Shown here one piece after another: positions 19,063 through 30,778 of a DNA stretch of 64,000 bases. Every line of letters starts with the position of its first letter. Position 1 is the stretch's first letter. Position numbers and translations under genes: made by a program. Source of the stretch: Nepenthes gracilis (lineage: Eukaryota; Streptophyta; Magnoliopsida; Caryophyllales; Nepenthaceae); contig BSYO01000019.1 in assembly GCA_033239525.1 (NCBI GenBank), positions 8,662,592 through 8,726,591 on the forward strand. Direction: 5' to 3'. The notes beneath the pieces were generated by a model. It searched no databases and was not told the origin of the DNA. It worked only from the letters and a program-made list of their open reading frames with translations.

Positions 19063-21036
19063 ATGGGTTCAAAAGCGATGGCTACTATGGGTTCAAATCT
19101 TTCGGAGAGTGATTTTTCGAGTTTGCAAACCGCCAGGAAGGTGTCTTTTAAGGCTAATCCTGAAGTTCGAGATTCTCGTGTATATGCTGGTATCTCTGTT
19201 TCCCCTGCTACCCCAGTTTTTCAATCTGATTACTGCAAAGGATTGGTGGGAGCGTGCCATTTTGTAAACCATGAGATGCCAGTTTCATCGCTTGATTCCT
19301 CTGTTTCTATTGCAATTCCAAAATTGGATTCAGAGCAGAATTATATGGAAACGAATGATGGGTTTTGGCCTCCTCTCATATGTGCTGTGAGGGATTGAAT
19401 TCTGACGCCATTGGATGCCACCGGGATACAGCTGGTTTCATCCCAGTTGAATTGGTTCAAGATGGAATTTGGATGCGAAGGACTCGGGGGCAGACTTGTT
19501 GCCAGAAGATCGATTCTGTGTTAATAGGCAAGGAATTCAATTGGCTGATATTGTTCAGCATGATGTGCACGGTGAATGTGCAATGGCTCCTTTGAACTCA
19601 ATAGTGGAATGTAATTCCATGGGTAATCGATTAGGGATGAACCATCAATCTCCTCAAAGGAATGTGATTACTGTTCCCAGATCTGATGCTCAATCGGGGT
19701 TATCCATGGAGCACGTTGACGAACATAAGGGCATCACATGGTCCTCGGTGGTGACAAAGAACACTCTTGGAGGTAAGTCTCAACTAAAATATTATCCTCC
19801 AAATTTTTCCAATGTAGAGAATACTATTTTGTCACCCCCTGACGACGTTAGACAACAAGGCGAGGAGCTATGAGGAACCACTTTGGTTGGATATTGTGTT
19901 GGCAACCCCATTCATTACAATGCCGTTAATAATATCAGTAGGAAAATTTGGGCTCGCTTTGAACTGCAACATGTGGCCGGGAATGATTTGGGGTTTTTCT
20001 TTTTTCGATTCTCTTCTACCCAAATGATGGAAAAATGTCCTAATAGTGGCCATTGGTCTATCGCTGGTCATCCTTTCTTTCTAAAGAAATGGAAACCGGG
20101 GATGCTGTTGTCCAAAGAGGAGCATAAATCATTTCCTAACTGGGTGACGATGACTAGAGTCCCTGTTGAATTATGGACTCCTCTTGGACTGAGCTGGATT
20201 GCTAGTGCAGTAGGGAAGCCTATCCGGTTAGATCCAGTCATTAAAAGGCTTGAAAGAATAGGGTTTGCTAGGGTCTGTGTTGAAGTGGGGGTTGATGCTC
20301 ATTTACCAGACTTTGTGAAAGTCCGTTCAGGATGCCATGATGAGCATTCGGACAATCCATACGTTGAAATTAAGTTAGCTTACCAATGGAGACAGCTCAA
20401 GCAAACCAAGTCTCGTGATGTTGGGGCAAAGGCTTCATCTCCCAAACGAAAGTGGATCCCAAAGGTGGTGGGTAATAGCCATCACCAGGTTCCATCTAGC
20501 CCAGTGCTGAACACTTTGATGACTCGCCAGGATGTGGCTCCTTTTTCTTCTGCAGAGTCGGGCCAAAAGGTATTGGCTTCCTCCAATCCCTTTAGTGTCC
20601 TTCAGGGGTTAGCTAAGGCTGAATCACTTCATGATGGCACATGCCCTCCAAATTCTCTGGTGGTGGTTCCCATTTCTACTCCACTGAAGTTGATTGATAC
20701 TGGATTAGAATCTTCCATGAAGTCCGCTGAGATGAAAAATGGCCTGCAATCGCAATGCGACTTCATGAGGATCGATCGATTCATAGTTGCCATCCGGACT
20801 CCACTTCTCCACTTCCGACATCTGGTCCAGGTGATCATGTGGATGCGGAGTCATCTCAAGAATCTTCTGATACTGACTTAGCTGGTCCTCCAAGGTTGCT
20901 AGCGAATAAGCAAAGCCTAGCGTCCATGAATCCTCCCCCAGACAGTGTCAATAAGCGAGGGAGAAAAGCGTCAAGGAAGAAAAAATCCCCGGGGTCTAAG
21001 AGGTCTCCCCCGATCTCGCCTTCATCTCATGATTAA
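19063..21036 (+). pseudogene. LINE ORF1, L-c: DUF4283 without CCHC knuckle
   Basis: The start is taken at ATGGGTTC (19063); a second Met follows 6 codons later. The N-terminal 400 nt encodes a low-complexity leader broken at 19396-19398 and by a frame change near 19400-19470. DUF4283 lies at about 19735-20350 (TWSSVVTK, LKYYPPN, GTTLVGYCVG, ARKIW-like SRKIWARF, GFFFFRFSS, FFLKKWKPG, VPVELWTPLGLSWIAS). A single TGA at 19871-19873 interrupts it. After AYQWRQLK the residues QTKSRDVG replace the metal-binding Cys. A linker and basic tail (SRKKKSPGSKRSP) are in another frame after about 20755. The stop TAA at 21034-21036 overlaps the ORF2 ATG. Confidence 0.83.
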
Positions 21037-24000
21037 TATAGCCTGTTGGAATATGAGTGGGCTAAATGGGTTGGTTAAAGCCCATGAAGTCCGTAACCTC
21101 ATCAGCTCCCACGGCTGTCATATTGCGGGATCGGTTGAAACCAAAGTAGCTGAGAAGAACTCTGTGTCTATCTCAGCTAGAATTAGATCTCATTGGCATT
21201 GGCATATGAACTACTCTGAAGCCTCTCTTGGGCGTATTTGGGTTGGTTAGGACCCTATCAAGGTAGGGGTGAAAATTATTTCTTCAGAAGAATAGGTTAT
21301 TCACACTGAAGTCATGGCTCTGGAGGAAAATTTCCGTTGTATTATATCGTTTATTTAGGGTGCAAACTCAGAAAGACTTCGTAGACGTCTTTGGGAGAGC
21401 CTTCGACAGGTGGCTTCCTTCCCTGGCGATCTTTCCTGGGCTGCGCTTGGAGATTTCAATGCTATTCGGTCCCCGTCCGAGGCCCATGGCGGTATTTGGC
21501 ACCAAAAAAGTTTATTAGAACTTGACAAATGCCTCCGAGATTGTGATCTTGAGGATGTGTGCCATGATGGTATGCATTATACATGGAATGATGGGCGGGA
21601 CCCTCCAAATCGGATTTTCAGGAAGCTAGATAGAGTTGTGGCAAATGGGCATTGGATGGATCACTTCAGAAGGGCCAAAGAAACTTTGCCACCCCCCAGA
21701 CTGTCTGATCATTCTCCGTGCATTCTTTTCCCGTTAAATGATCAAAATCGAAATCATGGGATGTTCCGATTTAATAATTTTTTCACCAAATCCCCAAGAT
21801 TTCACCAAGTGGTAAAAGATGCTTGGGTTGATGTTGTGAGAGGTACTCCTATGTTTCGTTTGGTGTCAAAACTCAAAAGCACGAAGTATGCACTGAAAAC
21901 TCTAAATTTTCAGGAAAGTGATGTCCATGACGAAGTCTTGCGGACCAGGAAAAAACTGGAGGAAATTCAAGGTCAACTCCCTTCACCACTTGGTTGTTCT
22001 CATGTGGAATCCTCATGTAGGACGGCTTATCACGATGCCATGGCAAAGGAAGCTGAATTCTTTCAACAAAAAGCTAAGACCAAATGGCTTAAAGAGGAAG
22101 ACCAGCGCACAAAATTCTTTTTCAAGACCATAAATGGTAACAATAACCAGAAAAGAATTATCTCCCTACTTGATGAGACTGGGCACCCGACTGTTGGGAC
22201 TGAGGCTGTCCAAAAATTGGTTGTGCATCATTTCAGGAAGGCACTTGGGTTCGGACGTACGGGTGGCCCGATTGATGTATCACGGATTCGGCCTTACATC
22301 CATCACACTGTTTCGGACTGTCTAACTAGCACACTCATTGGTCCAGTTACTGAAGAGGAGATTCGAAAAGTGATATTCACGATTGGTGATGACAGAGCCC
22401 CTGGGCCGGATGGTTTCTCTTCAAAATTCTTTAAGGCTTCATGGGTGGTTGTAGGTCAATCTATTTGCGAAGCCATCTGTGATTTTTTCAATCACGGAAA
22501 ACTTCTCAAACAATTGAATACAACTATTATCAGTCTTATCCCAAAGGTGCCGGCTCCGAGAACCGTTTCTGACTACCGACCAATATCATGCTGCAATGTT
22601 ATCTACAAAGCCATCTCAAAGATCATTGCCAACCAATTAAAGATGACATTACCCTCTCTTGTTGAAAAGTGCCAAACGACTTTTGTTGTTGGTCGTCAAA
22701 TTAGTGACAATATTCTTCTGGCTCAGGAACTTCAACATAAGTATCACCTTGGCCGTGATCCTCCCAGGTGTACTTTGAAAATCGATCTGATGAAAGCATA
22801 TGACTCCGTTCACTGGGACTTCATTATCACTATGCTGACTCTTATGAAGTTTCCTCCTCAAATGGTTAATGGATTAGGCAATGCATTACCACTCCTTCGT
22901 ACACTATGAACATTAATGGAGAAGCAATCGAGTTTTTCAAGGGCGGCAAAGGCCTGCGCCAAGGTGATCCTATCTCTCCATATTTATTTGTACTTGTTAT
23001 GGAGGTGCTAAATGGTATCATTGAAGTGAAGGTTAGGAGGAACGATCAATTCAAATTTCATTGGAAATGCAAAGAGACTCAAACAATCATGCTTGCCTTT
23101 ACAGATGACCTTCTTCTTTTTTCTCAGGTCAATATTACCTCAATTCGGATTCTTAAGGAATGTCTTGAGGAGTTCCAATTGTATTCGGGTCTCTCTGCAA
23201 ATAGGAACAAAAGCGAGGTATTTATCTGTGCAAAGAACAATTCTACCCACCAAGACATAGTTAGTCTTTTGGGTTTTAGAATGGGCAATCTTCCAATTCG
23301 CTATTTGGGGGTTCCACTGATTACCACTAGGCTCTCTTCCAAGGATTGTACTTCTCTCATTGATCGCATTACCCATCGTATTCAGTCTTGAAAGAATAGG
23401 TGGCTATCTTTTGGGGGCTGTTTGCAACTTGCCGCATCCATTCTAGCCTCCATTCTTCTCTACTGGGCTTCAATTTTCATCTTGCCCAAATCCATTCTCA
23501 AATCGATTGATTGTATCATTCATTGGTTCCTCTGGTCTGGATCTTCTGAAGGAAAGTTTACTGCAAAGGTAGCATGGGATGAAGTGTGCTACCCCAAGAG
23601 TGAGGGTGGGTTGGGTCTAAGAAACCTGTAGGATCTGAATAAAGCTTTCATATGTAAGCTCCTGTGGAGGATCATCTCTAAGGATCCTGAGTCGGTCTGG
23701 TCTTCTTGGATTCATAAAAACAGGATAAGAGACCGCTGTATTTGGACTCTTAAAGTTCCAGAGTCAATCCCGTGGAGTTGGAGGAAGATTATGAAGCTTC
23801 GCCCATTCATGCGCTCTCATTGCATCCATACCATTGGTGACGGGTCTGATACCTTTCTGTGGCATGACAATTGGCACCCGATGGGGCCACCGAGTATGGT
23901 AAATTCTGATCGTACTCATTTGGTTTCGGGACTGCCATGGGATGCTAAAGTTCATACGATTATCAGAAACAACCAATGGGTATGGCCTAATCCATATGAT

Positions 24001-24651
24001 CACGAAATCTCTTGTCTCGTGGAGAAAATGCCCACTTATTTTTCAAACACCAATCGATTCGACTTAGTGAGATGGGATGACAGTGCTGATGGTAAATTTT
24101 CATCTAAATCTGCTTACTTTCTTATCCATCCTCACAAGCCGACTTTGAGATGGACTAATCTAGTTTAGGGTCCCTTCCATATTTCTGCTCATGCCTTCAC
24201 CCTCTGGTTGGCCATTCAAGGTAGGCTAAGTACCACTGATCGTATCCATGGGGTTCCCAATCTCTCTTCTAAATGCATCCTTTGTGACTCAGCTGATGAA
24301 AATCACGAACATCTTTTCTTTTCATGTTCATTCTCTAAAGATCTTTGGGCCCGGATTCAACGGAAAGCAAGCATTCAGTGGCCCTATCCTGATTGAAAAC
24401 AAAACATTGATTGGGCGGCCCAGAAATGGAAAGGAAAGAATTTTATGGCTCGGTCTAAAAGGATTACTCTTGCAGTCACAATTTACTTCATCTGGAAGGA
24501 ACGTAACAAGAGGATTTTTCAAAAATCCGCCCCACAAGATATTCCCCAGATTTTTTCGACGATTATCAATGCAGCTCGAGACAAGTTGAAGATAACCTTG
24601 GAAAATGACAAAAGCACCCCGAGAATGTATTTGATGCGTTGGAATCTCTAA
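21029..24651 (+). pseudogene. LINE ORF2, L-c: endonuclease, RT, zf-RVT
   Basis: Complete in extent, about 1200 codons. The ATG at 21029 sits in ATGATTAA, overlapping the ORF1 stop by 8 nt, as expected for stop-restart translation. Endonuclease: CWNMSGLN, SVETK, LGDFNA, TWNDGR. RT: PGPDGFSSKFFK, LIPKV, SDYRPISCCNVIYK, CQTTFVVGRQ, LKIDLMKAYDSV, KGLRQGDPISP and catalytic FTDD at 23098-23109. zf-RVT: CILCDSADENHEHLFFSC, with all ligands present. Breaks include TAG at 21248-21250, stops near 21294 and 21356, a frameshift at about 22870-22900, TGA at 23389-23391, TAG at 23629-23631 and 24166-24168, and TGA at 24394-24396. The long open run 21410-22880 shows decay is moderate. Confidence 0.9.
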
Positions 24652-24794
24652 AAAAAATTCCTATTTTCAGGATTGTCTGTTCCCAATTTGCTAGTTTCCC
24701 GTGTTCCAATCCCTTAGATTTGGTATGTGCATGCTGGGCTGAATCCTGGTTGAGTTTGTCTCGTTGCCCGTGGTTCACATCGTGTACTTGAAAA

Positions 24795-25130
24795 GCCGGA
24801 GTGGCATCGTGAAGCCGGAGTGCCTTTTGCACACTTAATGGACAGAGTGGATTATGTGAGTTGAGGCCGGAATGTTTTTTTCTTTGAAGCAGGAGTGCCT
24901 CTGCACTCTAAAAGGCGGAGTGGATTGCGTGTTTTTGAGGCTGGAGTGGCATTTTGAAGCCGGAGGCCGGAGTGGCATTTTGAAGCTGGAGTGCTTTTTG
25001 CGCACTAACAGGCCAGAGTGGCATTTTGATGCCGGAATGACTTTTAAGGCCGGAGTGGATTTTTAAAGGTGGAGTGCCTTTTGAGTTTGGAGTGGCACGT
25101 TGAAGACGGAGTGCCTTTTGTACTTTTTCT
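24795..25130 (+). repeat. CGGAGTG minisatellite in L-c 3'UTR
   Basis: Words such as AAGCCGGAGTGGCATT and GAAGACGGAGTGCC with irregular spacing. The order of variants matches L-b and L-f, so the array was inherited as a block rather than expanded separately. Confidence 0.85.
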
Positions 25131-25139
25131 TCAAATCTT

Positions 25140-25821
25140 TAATGCATTTAATTACAAAAAAAAAAAAAAACATATCTTTCGGGATTGGCTATTCTCACTT
25201 TGTTATTTCCCCTTGTTCAAATCCTTTATGGTCTCGACTTCAAGTTGCATTGTTCTGATCTTAAGACCTTATTATTTTTCATGGTTTTCTTTCCAAAAAA
25301 AAAAAAAAATCTTCTTTTTCTTTCTTGCAGGACACGATTCCATGGGAGTGAACCAATCCAGCCGATGGCTAATGATGCTACCTTGAATAGGCATTCCCAT
25401 GGGTTCTAAGAGACGACAAATGAAGACATTGTGTAATTATGAAGCTGATTGATGCATCATTGAAGCTTGCCTATCCAATATACACACTGATTGATGATGA
25501 ACACGTGATTTGCTAAATGTCTCCAGTTCCCTTTTCTTCGTGGATGCGGATTTCTGATTGACATGATGAGTTCCTTCAGCGAAAGAGATCTGCGACGGAT
25601 TAGTTTTTCGTAACCTAGATGAGAATTGCTATTCTGTTTTTTTGTACAATCTCATGAATTGGTCTATGGTAGTGCTCGGGGTATGCCCTAGCATGTTGTT
25701 CCACCTCTAAGTTTTTTTTTGGTAAGTGTTGTTCCACCTCTAAGTTGGCAAAACACTTGGAGGTAGAACATCGTTCTGTACATTTTATTTAATTTAATCT
25801 CATCTTACTTACCAAAAAAAA
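25140..25821 (+). other. L-c 3' extension with serial poly(A) tracts and tail
   Basis: TTTAATGCATTTAATTAC plus an A-run (about 25156-25170), a unique segment, a second A-run (about 25294-25308), a pyrimidine tract with TTCTTGCAG at about 25322-25330, a unique segment starting GACACGATTCC, and then the double stem-loop tail and a third poly(A). The first part looks like a complete old 3' end, so the rest is probably transduced flanking DNA that already contained another element's tail. Confidence 0.7.
25712..25726 (-). mobile_element. Ultra-short LINE insertion, 15 bp, TSD TGTTGTTCCACCTCTAAG
   Basis: The 15 bases TTTTTTTTTGGTAAG (minus strand CTTACC plus 9 A) are flanked by a perfect 18-bp direct repeat (25694-25711 and 25727-25744). 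CTTACC-poly(A) is exactly the family 3' terminus, so this is an insertion in which reverse transcription stopped after six template bases beyond the poly(A). It lies in stem-loop 2 of the L-c tail. Confidence 0.85.
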
Positions 25822-26320
25822 GTGGGAGAACTGCTGATGCTGTGCCATCTGCAAACTCTTTTGCCGCTTTATAGAGCTCTGAGGATGCCACTCATCCGGT
25901 TTGCCTTAATGAGTCGTCAGATGATGTGGCAGACCTGTTAGGTATGCTTCTATTTCCAATTCGGCCGTAGTGGTGGATGAGTCAGCTCTCCAGGCCCCTA
26001 CTGTTGAGGATGCAGTGCCACTATCTGAATCCCCCCAGGAGTCCTGCTGTCATGGACACGCTGGCAGCAGTGGCGCCCATGGTCTGCCCTCTTCTGTGTC
26101 TTTTACGCCTGGTGTCGAAATTCTGAGAGCAGGACCCTCTGGTCCTCCTTCGCCTAATTGCTCCTGTTCTCGGCATCTGACGGACGCTAGGGCCCCCATT
26201 GTTCCTGCTCCTTGCTGCCTGGTGAGCAGGCAGGAGTTCCTTTCCATCCCAAATCGATCTTGAAAAAACCCAAGGGGCATAAAAGAAGAAATTTCCCTTC
26301 TTCCAAACCCCATGGTTATT
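25822..26320 (+). pseudogene. LINE ORF1 C-terminal part, L-d
   Basis: ORF1 linker and C-terminus resuming after L-c. The sequence encodes acidic and Ser/Pro-rich stretches (SSEDATHPV, NESSDDVADL) in one frame and shifts near 25960. A basic end (KKPKGHKRRNFPSSKPHG) lies just before the ORF2 start at 26312. This matches the layout of other plant LINE ORF1p, in which an unstructured acidic linker precedes a Lys/Arg-rich tail. No conserved domain is present. Stops, including TAG at 25872-25874, show it is dead. Confidence 0.65.
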
Positions 26321-29300
26321 GTAGCCTGTTGGAACGTTCGGGGACTAAATGGGGCTCTTAAAACCCATGATGTCAAACAATTTATCCAGTCCTCAAGATG
26401 CACCATTGTGGGCCTTGTGGAGACTTGGGTTAGAGAAAATAAGGTAGCCCATATTTCTAATAAGTTGATGGCTTCCTGGAAGTGGGAGTGGAATTACTCT
26501 GTCACCCCGTCTGGTCGCATTTGGATTGGTTGGGATGTTGATGTTGTTGACTTGAGCGTTTTGTCAAAAACTAATCAAATCATCCACTGCAAAATTCTTA
26601 ATAAAGTCAATAACCAGTCCTGTTTCATTTCCTTCATTTATGCCTCTAACCTGGAGATTGACAGGAGATCCCTCTGGAATGAGCTGCGAACCATCCACCA
26701 TCTTATCTCCTGTAGGCCCTGGGCCGCCTTGGGGGACTTTAACGCTATAAGAGCTCCTTCTGAGAATCTGGGAGGCTGTTGGCAAGAAAATAGTGCTCGA
26801 GCTCTTGATAGTTGCCTCACCGATTGTGAGCTGCATGATCTGAGCTATGACAGTGCTTTCTTCACTTGGAATGATGGGAGAATCCCCGGATCTCGTGTCT
26901 TCTGAAAGTTGGATAGAGTGGTGGTCAACGGTCCTTGGTTTTCGGAGATCCCCTTCAAAGCCTCCTTCCCCCGGCTAGGCTTTCGGACCATTCGCCTTGT
27001 ATTCTCTCCCCCACTGATCGGAGACTCCCTAAAGCTGGCAGATTCAGGTTCAACAACTTTCTCTTGCTTCACCCCTAATTTATTCCCATTGTTCGTCAAT
27101 GCTGGGGTAACTTCTTCCAGGGTGTTCCCATGTTTCGGATCGTCTCTAAGCTTAGACTTATTAAGGATAAGCTGAAGGATTTAAATCGAAACTTGGGCAA
27201 CGTTTTTGAAGAGGTCGCCCGTTCAAGGAAGACCCTTGAGGACTTCCAGAGGAATGGCCCCCTCACTGTCCCTCGACTGGTGGTTAATGAAGAAGATAAG
27301 CTAAAAGTTGACTATCGTAGTGCCTTGAGAAATGAACTTGATTTTCTTCAACAAAAGGCAAAAATTAGATGGATCAAAGATGGTGACCATTGTTCAAAAT
27401 ACTTCTTCCGATCTATTGCCGGGAACCGCAACAAAAATAAGATCCTCTCCCTGTCCAAAGAGGATGGCTCTCCTACGAGTACCTTGGAGGAGGTGCAGCA
27501 CCGCTTTATCAATCACTTTTCTCTCCTTCTGGGTACTGGCAGATCGGGCGGGACGTTTTCTAAGGAGAGCCTCCGTCCTTTTATCCTCAACACTTTGCCA
27601 GATGCCCTTCGTCCGGGCCTCTGTAGCCCCGTCTCTACTGAGGAAGTCCGCCAGGCTCTGTTCTCAATCGATGACAATAAAGCTCCTGGTCCGGGTGGTT
27701 TTTCTTCCAAGTTTTTCAAAATAGCTTGGAATGAAATCGGTTCATCCATTACCGAAGCAATTCAAGATTTTTCCTTCATGGAAAAATCTTGAAGCAGATC
27801 AATGCGACCTTGTTGTGCTTAAGTCCTAAGATCAAATCGCCCACAAAGGTCTCCGACTTCCGTCCCATTGCATGTTGCAATGTCTTATATAAGATCATTT
27901 CCAAGATTATCACCAACCGCCTCCAGCCTTCGCTCCCCTTCCTTGTAGGCAAATGCCAAACAACCTTTGTAGCGGGGAGGAACATTGGAGATAATATCTT
28001 TCTCGCCTAGAATTTACTTCATAAGTACCATCTTAATAAAGGGTTCCTCGTTGTGCGATTAAAGTAGACCTAATGAAAGCCTTTGACTCCATCCATTGGG
28101 ATTTTATTCTGGCTGTCCTCGAGTTGATGAACTTCCCCCCAAGATGATCCAATGGATCAATCAGTGCATCTCCACTACCTCATTCTCCATCAACCTTAAT
28201 GGAGAGTCTGTGAGTTTCTTTTGTGGTGCCAAGGGTCTTAGACAGGGGGACCCTCTCTCTCCCTATCTCTTCGTGTTAGGGATGGAAGTTCTGATTGGTA
28301 TTCTTGAAAGAATGGCAAGGTCCAATCCGGATTTTCAGTTTCACTGGAAATGCGAAGACTCCCGAATTGTGATGCTTGGATTCGCTGACAATCTCCTTAT
28401 GTTTTCTAGAGCTGATCGCAAATCCATCCAGGCTATACATGAGAGTCTAAAAATTTTCAGTAGCTTGTCTGGCCTTTCTCCCAATCCGGATAAGAGCGAG
28501 GTATTCGGTTGCTCTGCTAGTGAGGATACCATTCAAGGTATCCTTGACATTCTCGACTTCAAGAGAGGTACTTTTCCTGTTAAATATCTTGGCATCCCGC
28601 TCCTCACCAAGAAACTGTCTATCTCAGATTGTAAACCTCTCCTAGATCGAGTTCATCATAGGATCTCATCATGGAAGAATCGCTGGCTCTCTTTTGCAGG
28701 GAGGCTGCAATTGATTTCCTCCATCCTCTCGACCATCCACAACTACTGGGCTTCCATGTTCATCCTCCCAAAATCCATTTTGAACAACATTGATAAGACC
28801 CTCCGCACCTTTCTGTGGCACGGTTCCTTAGCTGGTAGATATTCTACAAAAGTTGCCTGAAAAGATGTGTGCATTCCAAAAGGGGAAGGAGGCTTGGGCT
28901 TTAAGAATATGATTGCATCTAATAAAGCTCTTTTGAGTCGTCATTTGTGGAGGATCATCGCTAAAGACCCGGATTACATTTGGGTCTCTTGGTGTTACGA
29001 CCACCGTATCAAAGACCGATGCATTTGGACTCTCAAAGTCCCGGACTCAGCCCCTTGGAGCTGGAAAAAGCTGTTGAATCTCCGGCTTACCCTACGCCCC
29101 CTGATTCGGTACCAAGTAGGTAATGGAGCTGACACTTTCCTTTAGCTTGACAATTGGCATCCGCTTGGTCCTCTCTGTGACCGATTCAATGAGAGGATCA
29201 GATGCATTACTGGGTTGCCTCTTGATGCAAAAGTCAATGATATCATTTTGAATGGTATCTGGAGGTGGCCCAACCCGTATGATATGGAGGTTGCTCGCAT

Positions 29301-29389
29301 TGTAGATAGTATGCCCCTCTACCCCTGATCCTTCTCGCCGTGATGTGGCCCTCTGGACTGCCGATCGCTCAGGGGCTTTCTCTTCTAAA
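26312..29389 (+). pseudogene. LINE ORF2 N-terminal and RT part, L-d
   Basis: ATG at 26312 (MVIVACWNVRGLN). The endonuclease is well preserved to 26902: GLVETW, WIGWD, LGDFNA, FTWNDGR. The Trp of the following F-W-K-L-D-R-V is TGA at 26903-26905. A frameshift follows near 26980, then an open run 27130-27770 (QQKAKIRWIKDGDHCSK, NKAPGPGGFSSKFFK; the usual PGPDG is PGPGG). RT continues at 27789-28010 (SDFRPIACCNVLYK, CQTTFVAGRN) and 28140-28860 (GAKGLRQGDPLSP). The catalytic motif is FADN at 28381-28392, so the second Asp is lost. TGA at 28858-28860 replaces Trp. Coding runs to about 29389, where N3 interrupts the zf-RVT lead-in. Confidence 0.88.
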
Positions 29390-30778
29390 GCCTCAAAGAT
29401 CCCAAATGGCTCTCCAGACAAGAATTAATATCTTCTGCGGCCTAGGAGAGTATCTTAGCCTTTTTGACTACCTGTTAATGCTGGCAGTTCTTTTGTCCCT
29501 TTGATGTTGCTGTCCATAGTAGATTTTCTTGCTGGTTCGGATTAAAGGCTTGAAGGTGAGAAGGACTAGGATGCAGAGTGATGTCTATTGCTGATGTTGC
29601 ATCTGCTGATTCCTGGATGGATTTGTAGGATTTGAGTGTTGTAATTCCTCCTGGTTTCTGGAATTGCTTCTGCAGATTCTGTTGCGGTAGTAATGATGTC
29701 GTGGGGCTTTTTATTGCATTAAGGCTTGTGGCTGAATTAAGGGTTATATAGTTGCCGTTGGAAACCTATGCTGGTGTTGGGGCTGGGGCTTTTTGCAATT
29801 GCCTAGAGCCTTGCTGCTGTTGGAAACCTTTGGTGGATGATATGCTGAGTTTGATGCTGTTGGCATGTTGGAATATTGGCTTGCTCTTAATCGTGATATT
29901 TCGGTCAAGCTGAGGATGTTGCTGGTATTTTGTTTGTGGAGAGTTCTGCTACCGAGTTTGTGGTGAATGTGCTGCTGCCCCTGCTGATGCAATGAATGAG
30001 GAAATAAGTCAAGGACCTATCTTTGCTTGGTTACTGCGGTTATCTGGTATGAGGGGCTGTGGATGAAGCAGAAACTTTTAATGAAGCTGCCTCTTTGAAG
30101 TGATGAAGTTACTGATGCTGCCCGTGCCAGAAGTCCCTGAGCCAAAGGAGCAGCTGTCGGGTTGGATGTGTGGCATAGGAGCAACTGCTGATTACTGTGC
30201 TGATGCTGTGTTGAAATCCCAATGCTGGCGCATTGATGCTGTGGTAACTGCTGGTTTTGCATGTGGTACTGGAAGCATATGCAGAGTATGGGCTAATTGT
30301 GGTGGAAGCCTGGAGCTGCTCATTAGTCTTGTATTTGAGTGGTGTTGCTCCAGCTGCACGGTTTTCTTAAATCAAATATGCTGAAGCTGTACTTAGGTGC
30401 ATATAAATTTGCCTTCGGCTGTTTATCTGCATTAATCAGTGCTGCCTGCTGATATGTTGCATTGATCCAAACAATTTTTCGGTTGCGCTGGATGATGAAC
30501 TCGATTAAGATTAGTAATGATGAGGTTGTTTCCTTATATCTTGCTTTATTCCCTTGTTTGGAGGGATTTTCCTTTGCTTAGTTTGTGGCTCTGATGAAGG
30601 ATTTTAAGTTTACTATATCTCTTCGTTACATTATATTGATGTTTTGTTTCTCTTCTGCTTGGGGTATGCCCTAGCGTCTTTATTCTAAATCCTAGTTGAA
30701 AAAATACTTAGAGATAGAACATTGATTTTGTACATTTTCTCATTTAAAAATTACTTACTTACCAAAAAGAAAAAAAAA
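29390..30778 (+). mobile_element. Non-coding LINE derivative N3
   Basis: About 1.38 kb of TG/TGCTG-rich DNA inserted in ORF2 of L-d. The tail (30655-30778) has CTTGGGGTATGCCCTAGC, the stem TTCTAAATCCTAGT...ACTTAGAGATAGAA, TTACTTACC and an A-run with one G. The direct repeat TTCTAAA (29383-29389 and 30779-30785) begins a longer, imperfect TSD; the left copy seems to have lost bases before AAGATCCCAAA. No 5' hairpin is seen, so it is probably truncated. The exact left edge is uncertain by about 30 bp. Confidence 0.78.

Larger units (their letters stand above)
18553..25821 (+). mobile_element. LINE copy L-c, about 7.3 kb, near full length
   Basis: Holds a 5' hairpin (18556-18582), a long CT-rich leader, ORF1 (about 19063-21036), ORF2 (21029-24651), a CGGAGTG array, a 3' extension with two internal A-runs, and a tail (25672-25821) with poly(A). 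It sits in ORF1 of L-d, which resumes at 25822. It is collinear with L-b over about 5.8 kb with few differences and shares stop codons with it. No convincing TSD is seen at 18550/25822, so the exact 5' limit is uncertain. Confidence 0.85.

Noticed and set aside
18540..25835. TSD for L-c
   Set aside because: Sequences before 18553 and after 25821 do not match over 8 or more bases. Its insertion into L-d ORF1 rests on ORF1 continuing on both sides.
25970..26263. Separate small gene of about 97 codons before ORF2 of L-d
   Set aside because: It lies where the ORF1 linker is expected, is low-complexity, and overlaps frame-shifted ORF1 sequence.
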